NCBI GenBank assembly: GCA_015075625.1
Contig: JABTTZ010000004.1
Coordinates: 1 to 64,000, forward strand
From: Anaerolineales bacterium
GTDB taxonomy: Bacteria; Chloroflexota; Anaerolineae; Aggregatilineales; UBA2796
Direction of reading: 5' to 3'
DNA length: 64,000 nt
The position numbers and the translations under genes are program-made. The first letter of the stretch is position 1, and the number at the start of each line of letters is the position of its first letter. Below are positions 25,908 to 34,627 of this stretch, piece after piece. Under the pieces are notes generated by a model. The model had not been told where the DNA came from, searched no databases, and saw only the letters and a list, made by a program, of their open reading frames with translations.

Positions 25908-27140
25908 CTAGTTTGACTTTGTTGGCTCTGCCGTCGCTTCCATGGGGGATTCTTCCGCGCCAAGAACGGCAAACTTGCCATCAACGACGATCTGCGCAAT
26001 CGGCGGATGGAGCGGATCACGGTTTTCATCAAAGCTGAAAACCCCTAGTGGGCTATCAAACTCTTGGATTGCGGCAAGTGCGTCGCGCACTGCTGTGTGA
26101 TCGGCGCTGTTGGCGCAGCGAATTGCCGTCGCCATGAGCCACCCGCCTGTGTAGGCTTGCGCGGCGAACTGGTCAGGATCGGCGTTGAACATCGCCTTGT
26201 ACGCTTCAATGAAGTGCAGGCTGGCATCGCTGTGATTTGGGTTGCCCAAATTCCACGCCCCACCAACGATCAACCCGTTCGCCGCCGCGCCAGAATCGCG
26301 CAGAACAGCGGGCGAGTTAAAGCCATTGCCGCCGATGATCGGACCGGTGTAGCCCAGTTGTTGGCGTGCCTGCAAGATGATCGGCACGGCTTCCTGTGCC
26401 AGCGCCGAAACGATGATCGCATCGGGGTTCGCGCTCAGCAGTTTCGTCAGTTGTGCGGTGAAGTCCACATCGCCGCGTGCGAAGGTTTCCTCACCAAGAA
26501 TTTCGACCTTGTTTTCCTCAAGAGCAGCTTTAAAGACCTGAAAGCCGCTCTTGGTGAAATCATCGTCGTTTCCGTACAGAATACCGACCTTCTTCAAGCT
26601 AAGTGCCGTCGTCACCTGCGTGATCAAGCCGGGAATAACGGCTTTTTCGGGGAGGCTGTTACGGAACACATAATCGCCCATCTCAGTGATCCCTGATGCT
26701 GTGTTGCTCACGCCCAGAACAGGAGTCTTGTTTTCTTGGGCAATCGGGTCAGCGGCAAAGGCAGAACTGCTCAAGGTCGGGCCCAAAACGCCGACGACCT
26801 TCGTCTCTGTGACGAGCTTCGTCATTGCCGCAATCGCCTGATCTTTGTTTCCAGCGTCGTCCTCAAAAACGGCGGCAAGTGTCGCCTTGCCCAGATAACC
26901 CGAAGCGTTGACCTCGGCGATGGCGAGTTCAACACCGTTTTTCTGTACTGAGCCATACACGGATGTCCCACCAGACAACCCGAAGATTGCCCCGATGGTG
27001 ATCGTATCGGCAAGGGCTGCCGGATCTGCGCAGCTTTCCCAGTCACCCATAGGTGGTTTATCGTCAGCGCGGGGCGACATGACCGGAAGCGCCGCCAGCG
27101 CCATAATCAACACAAGCAAAACGAACGTTGGTTTACGCAT
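25908..27140 (-). CDS. Branched-chain amino acid ABC transporter substrate-binding protein (LivJ/LivK-like)
   Basis: A periplasmic-type binding protein of the Leu/Ile/Val family, about 410 residues. I start it at the ATG at 27140 (MRKPTFVLLVLIMALAALPV, a clear signal peptide) preceded by GGGAG; the frame extends 18 codons further upstream. Mature domains: ITIGAIFGLSGGTSVYGSVQ, the first binding lobe with GVLGPTLSSSAFAADPIAQE and TPVLGVSNTASG, then VGILYGNDDDFTKSG and PDAIIVSALAQEAVPII. No permease or ATPase genes are next to it, so partner proteins must be encoded elsewhere or the ligand signal is used differently. The downstream end is a family B repeat. Confidence 0.9.
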   Translation of the reverse strand: MRKPTFVLLVLIMALAALPVMSPRADDKPPMGDWESCADPAALADTITIGAIFGLSGGTSVYGSVQKNGVELAIAEVNASGYLGKATLAAVFEDDAGNKDQAIAAMTKLVTETKVVGVLGPTLSSSAFAADPIAQENKTPVLGVSNTASGITEMGDYVFRNSLPEKAVIPGLITQVTTALSLKKVGILYGNDDDFTKSGFQVFKAALEENKVEILGEETFARGDVDFTAQLTKLLSANPDAIIVSALAQEAVPIILQARQQLGYTGPIIGGNGFNSPAVLRDSGAAANGLIVGGAWNLGNPNHSDASLHFIEAYKAMFNADPDQFAAQAYTGGWLMATAIRCANSADHTAVRDALAAIQEFDSPLGVFSFDENRDPLHPPIAQIVVDGKFAVLGAEESPMEATAEPTKSN

Positions 27141-27194
27141 TGTCCACCACTCCCAAAAGATGTTTTCCAAATCGTGACAATTATATAGCGCCAT

Positions 27195-27645
27195 AACGGG
27201 TTTGCCACAAGGGGAAGTGCGGCAAGCGTGATTTTTAGGGGAGATAGAGGGCTGTCTTGGAGAGATAAAAAATCCCCTTTCCTCCCATGAGAGGAAAGAG
27301 GAAGATAGCGAGAAGGGAGATGCTGCCCTTCATCCCCACAAAAAGGAGTGATCGCAGCCCCCCAATACAGCGGAGGAAATCGCTCCCCCTTTCTTCGCCT
27401 GCGGGGAAAGGCGACTGCTGCGCAGTAACCGGGGGGGATAGGGGTTCTGAACCAAAACGTCAACACAGCCAAGTTGGTCACGCTTGAGGGTTCTCCTTCT
27501 TGGCAGATGGTGCTTTTTCTAATTACGGACATGTCTTTGGGTTAGGGAGGACGTCTTTCCAAGCCGCGAAGGAGTGGTCAATCCTAGTTCTCTGTTTTCG
27601 CGGCGGGGTCACTGGGGTTACACTATCAACGTACCCTATACCAAA
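27195..27645. repeat. Interspersed repeat family B, copy 2 (diverged), in the 27195-27775 gap
   Basis: 27408-27471 (GCGACTGCTGCGCAGTAACC to CCAAAACGTCAACACAGCC) is nearly identical to 40957-41016. 27620-27641 (TTACACTATCAACGTACCCT) is an inverted copy of the family end at 25709. The gap holds no supported gene; it includes the presumed promoter region of bL28, which I could not place. Confidence 0.6.
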
Positions 27646-27775
27646 GGGCTGTCGAGAGCAAATCAATGCCGCTCTCAAAATCCTCACCTTGAAAAGCGTC
27701 TTTTCATCGCCTATAATGCGGGCGCTTTAACGTTACCAAAACGCGCAAAAATCGATACTCTGTGGAGAGTCTCCC

Positions 27776-27982
27776 ATGCCAAAACGCAAGATCAATCACG
27801 AGACGCGCCGCCAGTTTGCGCCGAAAGCGCAGAGCGGTCAGAACGTCAGCTTTTCACAGCGAAAGACGAAACGCCTCTTTCGCCCCAATCTACAATGGGC
27901 AACCATCGAATTAGATGGCAAGATGGTGCGTGTACGGCTTTCTGCTAAGCAGATTAAGGGCCTATATAAGTCTGAGAAATAA
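27776..27982 (+). CDS. rpmB: Ribosomal protein bL28
   Basis: A 68-residue basic protein. The segment NVSFSQRKTKRLFRPNLQWA and the following VRVRLSAKQIKGLYK match the conserved core of bL28 (NVSHS-RKTKRR-PNLQ, then R-R-S-K-IK), a component of the large ribosomal subunit. The N-terminal zinc-ribbon cysteines found in some bL28 proteins are absent, which is the usual 'C-minus' form. It stands alone, 130 bases after a family B repeat end and 288 bases before the isocitrate dehydrogenase gene. Confidence 0.85.
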   Translation: MPKRKINHETRRQFAPKAQSGQNVSFSQRKTKRLFRPNLQWATIELDGKMVRVRLSAKQIKGLYKSEK

Positions 27983-28270
27983 TGCTCCTCGCCCGCCTGT
28001 TCTTCCTCTGCCCGTGACTGGCCTTTTTAGGGTACTTGGTGCGGGCAAAGATGCTCCACTACAGTAAGCCGATCCCTCTTTTCTCCTTTGCCTGTGGGTG
28101 CGTTATCTTTATGTGTGCGAAAAGATAGGGGCTGTACGCTGAAACGATGCGCGAAAATTCCGGGCGAAGTGAAATTACCCACGATCCCCAATTTTCGTTA
28201 TCATACGCCGCGTGTTAGTTGCTATACACTGCTATGAAAAAAAAAGACGCAAGAAAGGTCTGAAGTCAGC

Positions 28271-29719
28271 ATGGCGAATACCCCTATCACTGTCGCTAAG
28301 GGCGATGGTATTGGTCCCGAAATCATGGATGCTTGTCTCCACATTTTCAAAGAGGCGGGCGCACGCATTGACATTGAGGAAATTGAGGTTGGCGAACAGG
28401 TCTATCTGCGGGGGAATTCCGCAGGGATTGACGCCAGTTCATGGGATTCCTTGCGGCGGACGAAAGTGTTCTACAAAGCGCCGATCACCACCCCACAGGG
28501 CAGCGGCTATAAATCGCTCAATGTGACGACGCGCAAAATGCTTAGCTTATATGCCAATGTGCGTCCTTGTGTTGCCTATAACCCCTTCGTGCGGACGAAG
28601 CACCCCGGTATGGATTTGGTCATTGTCCGTGAAAATGAGGAAGACCTGTACGCCGGCATCGAACATCGCCAGACGGATGAGGTCTACCAGTGCCTCAAGC
28701 TGATCAGCCGCCCAGGATGCGAAAAGATCGTTCGCTATGCCTTTGAATATGCTCGCCAAAATAAGCGGAAAAAAGTGACCGCCTTCACCAAAGACAACAT
28801 CATGAAAATGACCGATGGGTTGTTTCATAAGGTCTTTGATGAGATCGCCGTTGAGTACCCCGATCTCGAAAATGAACACTGGATTGTCGATATTGGGGCG
28901 GCAAAAATGGCGGATACCCCAGAAGCCTTTGATGTCATTGTGCTGCCCAACCTGTATGGCGATATTCTTTCCGATGTCGCCGCGCAGATTGCCGGATCAG
29001 TCGGTTTGGCGGGGTCGGCAAACATCGGTGAACACGCTGCCATGTTTGAAGCCATTCACGGCTCTGCGCCGCGCCGTGCGGGGCAAAACCTGGCGAACCC
29101 GTCAGGGCTGTTCCTCGGCGGGGTGATGATGATGGTCCATATTGGGCAAGCCGATATTGCCGAATTAACCCACAATGCCTGGCTGCGCACGATTGAAGAT
29201 GGCATTCACACCTACGACATCTTCAAAGAAGGCATTAGCAAGGAAAAAGTCGGGACGAAAGAGTTTGCCCAAGCTGTTGTGGCACGGTTGGGCAAAAAGC
29301 CCGAACAATTAAAGCCTGCCCATTACGCCACAGGGGAAACAACCACCCCGAAAGCGGCAGCGGTGGCAATCCGCACGCCGCAAAAGAAAGAAACAATCGG
29401 CGTTGACGTTTTTGTCTACTGGACAGAGCGCGATCCAAATGTCCTCGGCGCGAAGATGGAATCCTTCAATGGTGAGGGGTTAAATTTGGGGATGCTGAGC
29501 AATCGTGGACAGAAGGTTTACCCCGATGGCCTACCAGAAACCTTCTGCACCGATCACTGGCGCTGTCGTTATCTGTCTGAAGGCGGTACGCCGCTCACCC
29601 ACACCCAGATTGTGAATTTGTTGGGGCGTGTGGCGGCGGGCGGTATCGATTTTATTAAGACGGAACACCTCTGCACCTTTGATGGGGAGAAATCATTCTC
29701 GCTAGGGCAAGGCGAATAG
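28271..29719 (+). CDS. icd: NADP-type isocitrate dehydrogenase, long (Thermus-like) form
   Basis: 482 residues. It converts isocitrate to 2-oxoglutarate in the TCA cycle. Core motifs: GDGIGPEIMDACL, the substrate loop LNVTTRKMLSLYANVRP, ENEEDLYAGIEHRQTDEVYQ, KDNIMKMTDGLF, the metal-binding YGDILSDVAAQIAGS, and NIGEHAAMFEAIHGSAPRRA for coenzyme. A C-terminal extension of ~130 residues after the usual end (from IGVDVFVYWTERDPNVLGAK) is typical of the Thermus thermophilus type. The ATG is preceded by AAGAAAGGTCTG, slightly far away. Monocistronic. Confidence 0.93.
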   Translation: MANTPITVAKGDGIGPEIMDACLHIFKEAGARIDIEEIEVGEQVYLRGNSAGIDASSWDSLRRTKVFYKAPITTPQGSGYKSLNVTTRKMLSLYANVRPCVAYNPFVRTKHPGMDLVIVRENEEDLYAGIEHRQTDEVYQCLKLISRPGCEKIVRYAFEYARQNKRKKVTAFTKDNIMKMTDGLFHKVFDEIAVEYPDLENEHWIVDIGAAKMADTPEAFDVIVLPNLYGDILSDVAAQIAGSVGLAGSANIGEHAAMFEAIHGSAPRRAGQNLANPSGLFLGGVMMMVHIGQADIAELTHNAWLRTIEDGIHTYDIFKEGISKEKVGTKEFAQAVVARLGKKPEQLKPAHYATGETTTPKAAAVAIRTPQKKETIGVDVFVYWTERDPNVLGAKMESFNGEGLNLGMLSNRGQKVYPDGLPETFCTDHWRCRYLSEGGTPLTHTQIVNLLGRVAAGGIDFIKTEHLCTFDGEKSFSLGQGE

Positions 29720-30042
29720 GCATCGCGTCTTACCCCTATCCCCTACCCCCTTTCCCTGTGTACGGGGAAAGGGGGAGAGAGTCCCTCTCTGTTTATGGGG
29801 TGGGGGTTAGGGATTTCAAGCCCCAAAGGGGGTGGCTGCTTTCAGCCCGCTCCTGTAGTGGCGGGATTACTGAGGTAGGACTTACGCAGTTGAACCTGTT
29901 ACCTTGTATTCATCGAAAGGGTGGATTGAGGGGGAAGCCCCTCAAAACCTCTTTACCCCCTTCTCCCTAAGGGAGAAGGGGGTAGGGGGATGAGGGCAAG
30001 TGCGTAACTCCTATGAGGTTACACTGTCAACACAACCTAGTA
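29720..30042. repeat. Interspersed repeat family B, copy 3 (inverted), interrupted by a MITE
   Basis: Reverse-orientation copy: CCCTTTCCCTGTGTACGGGG, CAAGCCCCAAAGGGGGTGGCTGC, then the end TTACACTGTCAACACAACCTA at 30020-30040. The end is separated from the body by the MITE-like insertion at 29876-30013. No gene lies between 29720 and 30140. Confidence 0.75.
29876..30013. mobile_element. MITE-like element, copy inside family B repeat
   Basis: 138 bp. Ends TAGGACTTACGCA (29876-29888) and TGCGTAACTCCTA (30001-30013) are inverted repeats with one mismatch. TGAGG occurs directly on both sides (29871-29875 and 30014-30018). The interior is the reverse complement of the copy at 61417-61560, including the hairpin TTCTCCCTAAGGGAGAA. 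Confidence 0.8.
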
Positions 30043-30140
30043 AGTACGTCCGACAAGTGCGTTCGATGTTCCCACGCCGGATGCACTTGTCGGCTGCACC
30101 ATGAGGGTATCTCTACCGATATGGATTAAAGGGCTACGGC

Positions 30141-30653
30141 ATGACCGAATGGCAATTTCCCCAAGAGATCACCAATTTTGCTGAGGCTGCCCGTCGTTTT
30201 GTTGGCTATGTCGAAGCAGCGCATACCTACGAACTCCTCGAACGGCTGGTGCGCGGGGCGGCAGCCGTAGGGGAGCTTTACACCGCCGGACTGTACTTGC
30301 CCATCCAAGACCCACCAGAAGACCCTGACGAGCCGCCCGCCCCCCAAAAAATTGCCGAATGGGAAGGCTATGAAGAACTGACCATGTTCTGGCATGTGCC
30401 GGATGCCTATGCCTGGGGGGCGCCGGAAGTCGTCTCCCTAACAGACCTCTTGTTGGATACCCACCGCGATATTAAACAAGGCTTGATGCTTTTTGATCAA
30501 GGCGTTGCCGACCAAGACGAAGCGATCTTAGGTCATGCCCTTTGGTACTGGCGAGACCGGATGGAAAAATATTGGGCGGCGAAATCTGTAGACGCCCTAC
30601 GGGCATTAAGTCGGGCGATTCAGAAGGTCAGTAATGGTGAGCGCGATTTCTAG
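30141..30653 (+). CDS. DUF5063 family protein
   Basis: 170 residues, soluble, acidic. The layout matches DUF5063: an N-terminal helical part (ITNFAEAARRFVGYVEAAHT, LLERLVRGAAAVGELYTAGL), then YEELTMFWHVPDAYAWG, LLDTHRDIKQGLMLFDQG, and a C-terminal WYWRDRMEKYWAAKSVDALR. Biochemical function is unknown for the family. It overlaps the next gene by 20 bases and so is co-transcribed with it. Confidence 0.75.
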   Translation: MTEWQFPQEITNFAEAARRFVGYVEAAHTYELLERLVRGAAAVGELYTAGLYLPIQDPPEDPDEPPAPQKIAEWEGYEELTMFWHVPDAYAWGAPEVVSLTDLLLDTHRDIKQGLMLFDQGVADQDEAILGHALWYWRDRMEKYWAAKSVDALRALSRAIQKVSNGERDF

Positions 30654-33639
30654 CGCCCGTCTTTCTTTACGCCGCATACGGATAAAACCGCTCCTCATCC
30701 TCCTCACCGTGCTATGGGTTTGGGCAGCACGCTTACCCTATATGCCAAATCTGACCAGCCCGGCGTCGATTCGTCACGATAATTCGTGGCAATTGGCAAT
30801 GTCTGCCTTGTGGGATCAGGGTGAGCTTTTAGGACGTGAGGTCACCTTTACCTATGGGGTGTTGGGGCAAGCCCTTTTTGCTTTAGGGACACACCTCAAT
30901 GTGACGGGGCTTCCTCACAACGGATTTCCCCTTGCCCACGCGGTCTTGATCGCCGCTTCATTGGTTCACCTTGCCCTCGCCCTTTTGCTTTGGCGGCGGC
31001 TGAGTGCCTTGTGGTCGGTAGTTGTCATATTTGGTATGGTGGTAATTTGCGGGATCGATTATTCTCACCTGCGCCCAACACTGCTCATCCTTTATGCCGT
31101 TTTGTTAGCGCGGGCGTTGGAATCCCCCATTCCTCGTGGACGGTTGCGGTGGGCGGCGTTGGCTGGATTATGTGCCGTTTATGGTCAGTTGATCTCCACC
31201 GACACGGTGATCTACATGCTAGGGGGGGGATTTCTTCTCTCCCTCATCGGGCTTGTGCTGCGTCTCCTATGGTTACGTGGCAGCACCACTATCCAAACGA
31301 ACCTCCCAAGCAATGGGGAGTTTGCCCGTCTCAGCCTCATCATACTGGGCATTGTCATCATCGGAAATATAGCGATTAGCCTATTTTTCACGCTCAGCAG
31401 TTCCGCCTACCCCTCTTTTTTTCATTACCAAAGCCAAACGCTCGCCATCGCCGCGAGTTACGCCATTGCCCAAGTGTTTCCCTGGTCGTATCCGCCGCTG
31501 GCAACGCTCGTCTTGGGCGGCGCGGTGGCAGCCTCTCTGTTTTTTACTCTTTTCATTCTACAGAGCGGACACTTGCCCGCACGGGAAAGGCTGAGCTACC
31601 TCCCTTTGGTTGTGGTGGGGTTGGTCAGCCTTCGCAGCGCTGTGACGCGCAGTGATCTATGGCATATCGCCCTTGCCATCCTCCCACTGGTCGGCAGTTT
31701 TTTGATCATCGGTGACTGTCTTATCGCTCAGGGGTATATGGCAGAAAACAGAACGCAGGGGGTGCGTACCCGCCGGGTACGGATCGGTCTGTGGATGGTC
31801 ATCTTCATCGGGTTGATTGGGAGCAGCCCGCTGCCGAAAGGTGATCTTTTACGCGGGCTTTGGACGGCAATCAGCAACCCTTTTCAGGTGCGTGATACGT
31901 TCGAGGCATACCGCACGCAAGCGATTCCCCCCGAAACCATTCTACCGCAAGGGATCATCGATTATGTTGGGACGGGTCTGTTTTTTGCCTTTCCTCAAGA
32001 CAGCTACCTGCCTATATTACGGGAGGCGGCGGGCGCACGGGTCTTTCTGCCCATTGGTGATCTCTACAACGCCCATACGATCACCCTTCAGACGCCTTAT
32101 AGTCAATGGTTAACCGAAAGGGACATAACGCCCATTTATGCGCCAGGGAAGGGGATCGATGATGTCCAAGAGGTGACGCGCCTCCCCCGTGTTTGGGATG
32201 CGCTCTACCAGCAGTTTATGATTGCCGCCTCGCTTAACGACGGGCATTACCTTCTGAAGCGCCGTACAGCCCCGCCTACTGACGAACAGCGCATACCTTT
32301 GCCCTTTCAAAGCAGCACAAGGGATCGAAAGCTCATCGTCCGTTTGAATGCCCCCGCCACATGCAGCCTGATCGCCCTGACGATGCAAGTTGATTACCCT
32401 CTGACACGCTTTGTTGGGCGACCAAACCCATTTCAGGTCAGTATTCTTGCCAATGGGTTTCTCCTTGAGACGACGAACCTTGTGGCATTAGAGGTTGGGG
32501 CGTCTTTTCAGACCTACATCCGGCTGATGGACACACCAGAGACGATGATCCGGCTTTTGGGAACAGAGGCTGTCCCCGCTGTGACCTGGGATGAATTGGT
32601 GATTCGCGAACTGCCGACAGGTCTATTGGGCGTTTCCCCATCGGCGCTGCTGGTCAGCGGCGTGACGTGCCTCACCTACGAACGCCCCGGTATGGCGGAG
32701 GCAGCCCTCACGACCCCGACTCTAACGCCGGACGATTCTAGCTTTGACCTGACCCGTTCCGAAGCGTGGAATGGCTTTCGGATTGCCCGCGAAGAAGGGG
32801 CTTGGTTTCGGGTTACGGGGCGTGATCCAAGCCTGTTTTACCGCCCGCCGCTCGATCTTTGTGCTGCTGAATACAGCCATGTGGCAATGGCGCTGCGCGT
32901 CCCACCGGGGGAGGGGACGAGTGCCGCCGAGGTCTTTTTTGCCCTTGATGGGGATATGACGGCGATGGAGACTGCCTACCTAACCCTTCCCCTTTTGGCG
33001 GATGGCGAAGTCCATCGTTATGCCGCGCCCCTTGCCGCGCTTAACCTCCCGCCGTCAACGCACATTACGGGCATTCGCTATGATCCGATCCTCGGTGCGG
33101 AGGATGCCTCTCACCGCCTTGAACTGATCGATTTCCGCTTGATTCGCGCCCAACAACCGGAAAATTGCCCACCACCCCAACCTGATACCCCCCGTGAGGA
33201 GTCATTTTCACTGAGGGCATGGCAGGCTGTCAACGCGATGGTGGCGACAGAGACACTCGGCTCTTGGCGTGTTTTGGGGGATGACCCTCAACTCATCTAT
33301 GAGCAACCGCTTTCCCTTTGCGTGGGAGACTACGCCGGCTTAGGGGTGCGTTTGGCAACGACTCCTGATGCGGTCGATCCCTTTATGCAGTTGTTTTTCC
33401 AAATGGATGGGAAAGGGGAGTTCAACGAGCCGCAGTCGCTGCGTATTGGCGGTATCAGCGATGGGACAGTTCATGAGTACATCTTCCTGTTTGACGATCT
33501 CCGCGAACGCTATGGGGACGAAGCGCGGATCACGCGGCTGCGCTTTGACCCCATCGCAGCGGGGGCAGAGGCGGGAACAACAAAAGTCCAGATTGAGCGA
33601 TTGTGGCTGGTAGGCTATGGTGAGCCTAGCTGTCGTTAG
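30634..33639 (+). CDS. Large membrane protein with two C-terminal repeat domains
   Basis: 1001 residues, not assigned to a family. About eleven membrane helices fill residues 15-395 (for example LILLTVLWVWAARL, AVLIAASLVHLALALLLW, LATLVLGGAVAASLFFTLFI). A soluble part follows. The last 270 residues hold two related ~135-residue domains starting near SFDLTRSEAWNGFRI and SFSLRAWQAVNAMV; they share a W-x-V/F-x-G-D/R-P core, Y-x-P-LxLC, the phrase VxxFFxxDG/MDG and a final ITGIRYDPI / ITRLRFDPI. The polytopic start resembles GT-C-like surface-polysaccharide enzymes, but I see no catalytic motif that proves it. Coupled to the DUF5063 gene (ATG with AAGG upstream). Confidence 0.75.
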   Translation: MVSAISSARLSLRRIRIKPLLILLTVLWVWAARLPYMPNLTSPASIRHDNSWQLAMSALWDQGELLGREVTFTYGVLGQALFALGTHLNVTGLPHNGFPLAHAVLIAASLVHLALALLLWRRLSALWSVVVIFGMVVICGIDYSHLRPTLLILYAVLLARALESPIPRGRLRWAALAGLCAVYGQLISTDTVIYMLGGGFLLSLIGLVLRLLWLRGSTTIQTNLPSNGEFARLSLIILGIVIIGNIAISLFFTLSSSAYPSFFHYQSQTLAIAASYAIAQVFPWSYPPLATLVLGGAVAASLFFTLFILQSGHLPARERLSYLPLVVVGLVSLRSAVTRSDLWHIALAILPLVGSFLIIGDCLIAQGYMAENRTQGVRTRRVRIGLWMVIFIGLIGSSPLPKGDLLRGLWTAISNPFQVRDTFEAYRTQAIPPETILPQGIIDYVGTGLFFAFPQDSYLPILREAAGARVFLPIGDLYNAHTITLQTPYSQWLTERDITPIYAPGKGIDDVQEVTRLPRVWDALYQQFMIAASLNDGHYLLKRRTAPPTDEQRIPLPFQSSTRDRKLIVRLNAPATCSLIALTMQVDYPLTRFVGRPNPFQVSILANGFLLETTNLVALEVGASFQTYIRLMDTPETMIRLLGTEAVPAVTWDELVIRELPTGLLGVSPSALLVSGVTCLTYERPGMAEAALTTPTLTPDDSSFDLTRSEAWNGFRIAREEGAWFRVTGRDPSLFYRPPLDLCAAEYSHVAMALRVPPGEGTSAAEVFFALDGDMTAMETAYLTLPLLADGEVHRYAAPLAALNLPPSTHITGIRYDPILGAEDASHRLELIDFRLIRAQQPENCPPPQPDTPREESFSLRAWQAVNAMVATETLGSWRVLGDDPQLIYEQPLSLCVGDYAGLGVRLATTPDAVDPFMQLFFQMDGKGEFNEPQSLRIGGISDGTVHEYIFLFDDLRERYGDEARITRLRFDPIAAGAEAGTTKVQIERLWLVGYGEPSCR

Positions 33640-33644
33640 GAGGA

Positions 33645-33665
33645 AGGGCGGGGTCTCTCCGCCCT
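33645..33665. terminator. Hairpin between convergent genes, possible terminator
   Basis: AGGGCGG, 7-base loop, CCGCCCT, just after the large membrane protein gene and facing the sugar permease gene. The T-run (GTGTTTTTA) is 13 bases further on, so intrinsic termination is uncertain. Confidence 0.4.
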
Positions 33666-33720
33666 CAGAAGTTGAGGTGTTTTTATCTCGATAGAGCCAT
33701 CATTGGCACATTCCCAGTCC

Positions 33721-34611
33721 TTAGCCCTTCACGGCGGTGTAGGTGGCGCTTTCCATAAAGAAGCGCTGGAACAAGAAGAACACCACCGCCATAGGCAGGG
33801 TGGTGATCACCGCGCCAGCAAGCAGCCGATCCCACAGCAGCACCTCGCCGGTAGACCCGCGCACGAGCGCCAGTCCAAGTTGAAGTGTCCACAATTCCCG
33901 TTTTTGGACGACAGTGATCAGCGGCATGGAAAAGTCATTCCATGATCCCTGAAAACTGAAGATCGCCAGTGCCGTAAGCGCCGGAATCGCCAGCGGTAGG
34001 ATGATCACGAAGAACATCTGAAAGCGCCCACAGCCATCAATAGACGCCGCTTCTTCAATATCCGCCGGAATGCTCTCGAAAAATTGCTTCATCAAGAAGA
34101 TTCCAAAGGCACCCGTCATGGACGGTAAAATCAAGCCCTGATAGGTGTTCAGCAGCCCCAATTGGGAAAAGATGAGGTAGCGTGGGACAAGCAGCACAAT
34201 GCCCGGCACCATCATCGTACCCACAAGGGCGGCGAAGGCGATTCCCCGTCCGGGAAATTTCACCCGTGCTAAGGCATAACCAGCCATACTGTCGAGGATC
34301 AGGTGAGTGAGCGTCACCGTGATAGCAATGATCGCGCTGTTCAGCGCCCAACGGGGAAAATCCTCACGGAAGATTGCCTGATAGCCGTCGGTGCTGACGC
34401 CTTGTGTTGGATAGAGCAAGTTCGGGTTAGCGTTGATGTCGGGAAGGGTCTTGAACGAGTTCGCCACCGAATAGACAAAGGGCATGATCATAGCGAGGGC
34501 AAACAGGATCAAAAAGCCATAAGTCAATGTGATGCGGAACGTCCGCAGCAGGGCAGCGCGTCCGGCGGGAACGCTCTGTACAATGGTCGGCGTTAGTGTT
34601 GAGGTGGTCAT
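33721..34611 (-). CDS. Sugar ABC transporter permease, MalG/UgpE type
   Basis: 296 residues, six predicted membrane helices after a short Thr-rich start. The cytoplasmic EAA loop reads EAASIDGCGRFQMFFVIILP, the contact site for the ATPase subunit, followed by PALTALAIFSFQGSWNDF, typical of the CUT1 family. It is the third gene of a minus-strand operon after the binding protein and the other permease (17-base gap). It imports a sugar or glycerol-phosphate-like solute; the ligand cannot be told from the sequence. Confidence 0.9.
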   Translation of the reverse strand: MTTSTLTPTIVQSVPAGRAALLRTFRITLTYGFLILFALAMIMPFVYSVANSFKTLPDINANPNLLYPTQGVSTDGYQAIFREDFPRWALNSAIIAITVTLTHLILDSMAGYALARVKFPGRGIAFAALVGTMMVPGIVLLVPRYLIFSQLGLLNTYQGLILPSMTGAFGIFLMKQFFESIPADIEEAASIDGCGRFQMFFVIILPLAIPALTALAIFSFQGSWNDFSMPLITVVQKRELWTLQLGLALVRGSTGEVLLWDRLLAGAVITTLPMAVVFFLFQRFFMESATYTAVKG

Positions 34612-34627
34612 GATGGTGTTCCTCCCC

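Noticed and set aside
25908-27140. Part of a complete branched-chain amino acid transport operon
   Set aside because: No permease or ATPase gene lies on either side; only repeats do.
28200-28270. Riboswitch or leader upstream of icd
   Set aside because: The region is short and AT/purine-rich; no conserved riboswitch core was seen.
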